Positions 5,421-8,310 of a DNA stretch of 8,310 bases are shown here, in pieces. Under the pieces are notes generated by a model. It saw only the letters and a list, made by a program, of their open reading frames with translations, did not search any database and was not told where the DNA came from. Positions within the stretch are counted from its first letter, which is position 1. Each line of letters opens with the position of its first letter. The stretch comes from Thermoleophilia bacterium. Its GTDB lineage: Bacteria; Actinomycetota; Thermoleophilia; Gaiellales; SKUG01. Where the stretch lies: assembly GCA_025964465.1 (NCBI GenBank), contig JAOPYS010000367.1, positions 1-8,310 on the forward strand. Reading direction: 5' to 3'. Both the position numbers and the translations under genes were made by a program.

Positions 5421-6274
5421 TGCACGCGCAGGCCTCGACATCCACCGCTGCGACCCAGGCGCCCGACGGCATCGTCGTGCGTCCGCGCGGTGTCGTCGGC
5501 GGTGACGACGGGCCGCACGAGTGGCGGCCCACGCGGCGCCGCCGCCGCTGGCTGCGACGGCTCGTCGCGGTCGCCCTCCTGCTGCTGCTCGTCGTGGTCT
5601 TCGCGCCGCGCGCCACCACGTGGATGCTCGCGCGCGGCGACATCGCGCACCGCCCCGCCGACCTGCCGCGACTGGCGGCCGGCCACCACCGCGCGGCGAT
5701 CGTGCTCGGCGCCGGCCTGCAGGGCGAGCGGCCCTCGCCGCTGCTCGCGGACCGCATCTCGGCGGCCGTACGCCTGCTCGGCGAGGACCGCGCCGACCTG
5801 CTGCTCATGAGCGGCGACAACTCCACCGAGTTCTACGACGAGCCGACGGCGATGCGCACCGCGGCCATCGAGGCCGGCGTCGCGCCCGAGCAGGTCGCGC
5901 CCGACTACGCCGGCCGACGCACGTGGGACACGTGCGTCCGCGCACGCCGCGTGTTCGGCATCCGCGACGCGGTGATCGTGACGAGCGCGTTCCACGTCGA
6001 TCGTGCCGTCGCGTCGTGCCGCGCCGCGGGCATCCACGTCACCGGCTACTCCGTGTCCGACGATCGGTTCTCGGTCAAGCACCGCGCCGTGTGGCGCACC
6101 CGCGAGCTCGCCGCGACGGGCCGCGGCCTGCTCGACGCGTGGGTGCTGCGCCCCGAGCCCGCCGTCGGCGGCGACCGCATCGATCCCTACGACCCGTGCG
6201 AGCTCTTCGCCTCGCTCGCCCCCTCCGTCGCCGCCGAGTCGGCTGACGACTTCGGCGCCCTCGGCTGCGGCTGA
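5420..6274 (+). CDS. SanA/YdcF-like DUF218 protein with one N-terminal membrane helix
   Basis: 284 residues. A basic cytoplasmic segment (RRRRRWLRRL, about 39-48) precedes one hydrophobic helix (48-62), so the rest should lie outside the membrane. The DUF218 domain (92-245) shows AAIVLGAG (92-99), a conserved DR (111-112), LLMSGDNSTEFYDEPTAM (128-145), PDYAGRRTWDTCVRARRVF (161-179) and VTSAFHVDRAV (187-197). The closest family resemblance is E. coli SanA, an inner-membrane protein linked to vancomycin exclusion and envelope barrier function, and YdcF; the biochemical activity of the family is not settled. The start ATG shares one base with the rdgB stop (TGATG), indicating co-translation with rdgB. 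The C-terminal tail, about 40 residues after the domain, is acidic and not recognised. An internal ATG would lose the membrane anchor. Confidence 0.88.
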   Translation: MHAQASTSTAATQAPDGIVVRPRGVVGGDDGPHEWRPTRRRRRWLRRLVAVALLLLLVVVFAPRATTWMLARGDIAHRPADLPRLAAGHHRAAIVLGAGLQGERPSPLLADRISAAVRLLGEDRADLLLMSGDNSTEFYDEPTAMRTAAIEAGVAPEQVAPDYAGRRTWDTCVRARRVFGIRDAVIVTSAFHVDRAVASCRAAGIHVTGYSVSDDRFSVKHRAVWRTRELAATGRGLLDAWVLRPEPAVGGDRIDPYDPCELFASLAPSVAAESADDFGALGCG

Positions 6275-6287
6275 CCGCGACGCGCGT

Positions 6288-6902
6288 TCAGCTCGGCCAC
6301 TGGCCCTGTCCCCGTGCCGCGTCGGACGCAGCCCCACCGATGGCCGAGCCGGCACTGCTGCCGGCGATCATCAGCGGCGCAGCCAGCCCGAGCGCGAGTG
6401 CGGCGCCAATCATCGCGAGACCACCACCGACCAGTGCAGGGACGGGTGCTCCCCGACCCCGCAGCATGAACGTTCCGTACGAGGCCGCCCCGACGACGCC
6501 CGTCACCGATGCAGCGATGATGGCGCGCTTCGCGTGCTTCGAGCGCTCGGCCTTCGTCGTCGCGTGCTCCGCTTCCAGGATCCGCGGCCCTGCCTCGCCG
6601 CGTCCGATCGCAATCGTGTCGACGCGGTCCTTCGGATCCCACCCCGTGACGGTGATCGCGCCTCGGCTCTTGTCGTCGATCGGCTCGAGCTGGAGCGTGC
6701 CCGCGCCGTCGTGGGCGACGACGCGCGCCCTCAGGTAGTCCGGGTCCCCCAGGTGCTCGCCGGTCACGGTGATGCCCGACGTCGGCACGTCGTTCATGAC
6801 GAAGTCGGAGCTGGCGCCCTCGATCGCGGCCATGATGACGGTCGTCGCCCCCAGCCCCGCGGTGACGCCGACCCCGATGGCGACCTTCATGCCCATGTTC
6901 AT
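6288..6902 (-). CDS. Uncharacterised small membrane protein
   Basis: 204 residues from the ATG at 6902, the first of three closely spaced in-frame ATGs (MNMGMK), with only a weak GGGGA ribosome site. Visible parts are a Gly/Ala-rich N-terminal hydrophobic segment (7-27, signal peptide or anchor), a polar central domain (about 30-110), and two further hydrophobic helices near 128-152 and 160-187. The central domain contains the pentapeptide ITVTG twice (44-48 and 83-87), 39 residues apart, each followed by a charged or aromatic residue and Asp-Pro/Asp-Pro-Lys, suggesting two small beta-rich repeats. A charged Lys/Arg/Glu stretch (EAEHATTKAERSKHAKR) joins the central domain to the C-terminal helices. 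I do not recognise the family. The gene is convergent with the DUF218 gene (13 bases between stops) and lies downstream of the YihY-family gene on the same strand, 152 bases away. Confidence 0.72.
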   Translation of the reverse strand: MNMGMKVAIGVGVTAGLGATTVIMAAIEGASSDFVMNDVPTSGITVTGEHLGDPDYLRARVVAHDGAGTLQLEPIDDKSRGAITVTGWDPKDRVDTIAIGRGEAGPRILEAEHATTKAERSKHAKRAIIAASVTGVVGAASYGTFMLRGRGAPVPALVGGGLAMIGAALALGLAAPLMIAGSSAGSAIGGAASDAARGQGQWPS

Positions 6903-6934
6903 GGTGTTCCCCGTCCCGTCGTGCCGGAGCGAGT

Positions 6935-6955
6935 GCCCCGGCGTCCACCCGGGGC
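6935..6955. other. GC-rich hairpin between the YihY-family gene and the small membrane protein gene
   Basis: GCCCCGG (6935-6941) and CCGGGGC (6949-6955) form a perfect 7-bp inverted repeat with a 7-base loop. It lies in the 152-base intergenic region 6903-7054, about 100 bases past the YihY-family stop. It could pause or end that transcript, or be leader structure for the downstream gene. There is no T-run on either strand, so a classic intrinsic terminator is not supported. Nothing else is evident in this gap. Confidence 0.4.
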
Positions 6956-7054
6956 GTCGCGCACGGGAGCACGCACGTGCCGCCGCGGGAACCGGAACAC
7001 GGGGTCGCTGTGAGCCAGGTCGCATCGCCCGCTGGCTCGTCGGGACGGACGCCG

Positions 7055-7987
7055 TCAGGCGCCGCCGGCGGCGACCTCGGCGAGCGCGAGGCGGCGCTTC
7101 TCGCGGCGCCACCAGTTGTAGACGCCGCCCACGAGCAGGATGAACGAGACCAGGTAGAACCAGATCAGGACGATGAAGGCGCCTGCGAACGCGCTGATCA
7201 CCACGCCGCCGCGATCGGCACCGACCCACGCCGGCAGCACCTGGATCGACGCCTCGAACGCGATGGCCGCCACGAGCGCGCCCCGCCAGCATTCGCGCGT
7301 GGAGATGCTGACGTTCGGCAGGAACCGGTAGCAGCTCAGGAAGAAGACGAACGCCCCGATGATCGAGACGAGCACCGTCAGCGTCCCGTCCTGCACCGGG
7401 AAGTGGAAGGTCTTCTCCGCCGTGCGGTCGAAGCGCTCGATCACCGGCAGCAGCACGGCCACCAGCACGGTGCCCGCCGTCATCGCCACCAACGCGGCGA
7501 ACATGAGGAACAGCACCCACGCCTTCTGGAAGATGAAGTGCCGGTTGTTGACCCCGTAGATGATGTTGAGGGCGCTCTCGATGCAGCTGAAGAAGTTCGA
7601 GGTCGACCACACGAGGCCGAACACGCCGATCAGGCCGAGCGACCCCGAGTTCTCGCGCAGCGTCTCCACCGTGCGCACGATCGTCTTCACGCCCTGTCCC
7701 GGGATGGCGAACTGCAGCTGTTCGACGATCCAGCCCTGGTTCTCGAGCGCGCCCGCCACGGCGAGGGCGGAGATGAACAGGAAGGCCGCCGGGATGATCG
7801 ACAGCACGCCGAAGTAGGCGATCATGCCGGCCAGGTGGGGGCAGCGCCGCGCGAAGAAGCGTTCCCACGCCGGGTGCTCCGTGTTCATCATCTGGTGCCA
7901 GACGAGGTACACGAACCGGTCCCACGCGCGCTGGCGCAGCGTCGGTCGCTCGGGCGGAGCTTCGGCTTCGTCGGTGCGCGGCGTCAC
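7055..7987 (-). CDS. YihY/BrkB (virulence factor BrkB) family membrane protein
   Basis: 310 residues with a cytoplasmic N-terminus of about 50 residues and six predicted membrane helices (about 53-77, 115-135, 155-181, 203-223, 236-254 and 262-290), ending in a basic tail (NWWRREKRR). Family hallmarks are AGMIAYFGVLSIIPAAFLFISAL (53-75), the amphipathic loop after helix 1, the LVWSTSNFFSCIESALNIIYGV segment (125-146), and the last helix with FAGAFIVLIWFYLVSFILLVGGVYN (267-291). This family was once misannotated as RNase BN, and its real function is unknown; BrkB of Bordetella was linked to serum resistance. The GTG at 7987 is chosen as the first start after a TAGGAT box eight bases upstream; a GAGG stretch in between could also serve the ribosome. 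It is divergent from the Roadblock gene, with about 80 bases between starts. Membrane family assignment is confident; the role is not known. Confidence 0.93.
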   Translation of the reverse strand: MTPRTDEAEAPPERPTLRQRAWDRFVYLVWHQMMNTEHPAWERFFARRCPHLAGMIAYFGVLSIIPAAFLFISALAVAGALENQGWIVEQLQFAIPGQGVKTIVRTVETLRENSGSLGLIGVFGLVWSTSNFFSCIESALNIIYGVNNRHFIFQKAWVLFLMFAALVAMTAGTVLVAVLLPVIERFDRTAEKTFHFPVQDGTLTVLVSIIGAFVFFLSCYRFLPNVSISTRECWRGALVAAIAFEASIQVLPAWVGADRGGVVISAFAGAFIVLIWFYLVSFILLVGGVYNWWRREKRRLALAEVAAGGA

Positions 7988-7995
7988 GTCGCCTC

Positions 7996-8001
7996 ATCCT
8001 A
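7996..8001 (-). promoter_or_regulatory. -10 box TAGGAT of the YihY-family gene
   Basis: On the minus strand TAGGAT is followed by GAGGCGAC and then the GTG at 7987. The eight-base gap fits either a leaderless transcript or a very short leader. The inverted repeat 8002-8026 covers the bases directly upstream, where the -35 region should be. Confidence 0.45.
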
Positions 8002-8026
8002 CCCGTGCCGAATTCCGCGGCACGGG
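8002..8026. promoter_or_regulatory. Perfect 9-bp inverted repeat, candidate operator in a divergent promoter region
   Basis: CCCGTGCCG (8002-8010) and CGGCACGGG (8018-8026) are exact inverted repeats separated by AATTCCG. The AT-containing centre and GC arms are typical of a dimeric regulator site. It touches the TAGGAT box of the YihY-family gene and lies about 30 bases upstream of the TAGGCT box of the Roadblock gene, so one regulator could affect both. It could alternatively form a hairpin if transcribed. Confidence 0.5.
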
Positions 8027-8055
8027 CGGGGGTGTTCGCGTTCTCGCGGGTGGGG

Positions 8056-8061
8056 TAGGCT
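8056..8061 (+). promoter_or_regulatory. -10 box TAGGCT, likely leaderless promoter of the Roadblock/LC7 gene
   Basis: TAGGCT is followed by seven bases (CGCGCCC) and the ATG at 8069. There is no purine-rich ribosome site before this ATG, so a leaderless transcript is the simplest reading. No convincing -35 hexamer is visible. Confidence 0.5.
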
Positions 8062-8068
8062 CGCGCCC

Positions 8069-8310
8069 ATGAACGAGCCCGTCCCATCCGCATCGAGCGC
8101 CGCCCTTGCAGAGCTGCTCGACGTGTCGCCCCAGGTCGATGCCGCGGTCATCCTCGAGCGCGACGGGGGCCGCATCCTCGCGAGCGCCCCGACGGCGAAC
8201 GAGCGCATGGCCGACCGCTTCGGCGCCACCTGCACGAAGATCGTCGCCGCGGCGGAGCGCGCCCGCACCGAGCTGGGGCGCGAACCCGTGTCCCAGGTCG
8301 AGGTCGCGAC
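8069..8310 (+). CDS. Roadblock/LC7 domain protein (partial, continues past right edge)
   Basis: The first 80 residues are visible. After a short Ser/Ala/Pro-rich N-terminus, residues about 11-80 read as a Roadblock/LC7 domain: a first helix (ALAELLDVSPQVDA), the strand-turn-strand AAVILERDGGRILASAP (25-41) with the hairpin ERDGG typical of the fold, then a long helix (ANERMADRFGATCTKIVAAAERARTELG). Bacterial Roadblock proteins dimerise and usually act as GTPase-activating or scaffold partners of small MglA-like GTPases, or in the actinobacterial four-gene conservon operons together with a sensor kinase, DUF742 and a GTPase. No such partner is inside the window; it would lie to the right. The ATG is supported by the TAGGCT box seven bases upstream. 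The domain call rests on the fold pattern and is moderately confident. Confidence 0.7.
   Translation, partial: MNEPVPSASSAALAELLDVSPQVDAAVILERDGGRILASAPTANERMADRFGATCTKIVAAAERARTELGREPVSQVEVA

Noticed and set aside
6903..7054. A possible small gene or RNA in the gap between the two right-hand minus-strand genes
   Set aside because: Only a 7-bp GC hairpin is visible. No start with a ribosome site, no promoter and no conserved RNA pattern could be supported.

Overview
The window is uniformly GC-rich, densely coding DNA with GC-biased codons, frequent GTG starts and 4-base gene overlaps. RNase PH is followed by the RdgB/HAM1 pyrophosphatase, a common actinobacterial order. Several genes have a TAnnnT box only 6-8 bases before the start codon, as in leaderless actinobacterial mRNAs. 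I infer a high-GC Actinomycetota bacterium, possibly a deep branch such as Thermoleophilia. The phylum is moderately supported and the class is a guess. No tRNA, rRNA, CRISPR array, transposase or phage gene was seen, and no gene-free stretch exceeds 300 bases.

Left block, minus strand, read from 3376 down to 1: four tightly packed genes. They encode a cytoplasmic SH3-like + NlpC/P60 peptidase, a MurD-like Mur ligase, a 53-residue LysW-type zinc-ribbon carrier protein, and a threonine-synthase-like PLP enzyme that runs off the left edge. The first three are joined by two identical 4-base GTGA overlaps, so they almost certainly form one operon. LysW proteins normally carry an amino-acid substrate amide-linked to a C-terminal glutamate. 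Here the usual LysX/Z/Y/J/K partners are absent. Instead there is an amide-forming Mur ligase, a peptidase class known to cut gamma-glutamyl bonds, and a PLP enzyme. This is the best candidate in the window for an undescribed pathway: carrier-bound amino-acid chemistry with Mur ligase loading and NlpC/P60 release. The carrier's tail is also atypical, ending EEEEK rather than EDWGE.

Upstream of that operon lie two tandem 45-bp palindromic elements (3421-3517). Beyond them is a small helical hypothetical gene on the minus strand (3532-3909), divergent from rph.

Centre, plus strand: rph (RNase PH), rdgB/HAM1 (non-canonical purine NTP pyrophosphatase) and a SanA/YdcF-like DUF218 membrane-anchored protein that overlaps rdgB by one base. 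These are housekeeping RNA-processing and nucleotide-pool functions plus an envelope protein.

Right block: on the minus strand, an unrecognised small membrane protein (6288-6902) and a YihY/BrkB-family six-helix membrane protein (7055-7987). Divergent from the latter is the start of a Roadblock/LC7-domain protein (8069 to the right edge). The divergent intergenic region contains a perfect 9-bp inverted repeat next to the yihY-type promoter.
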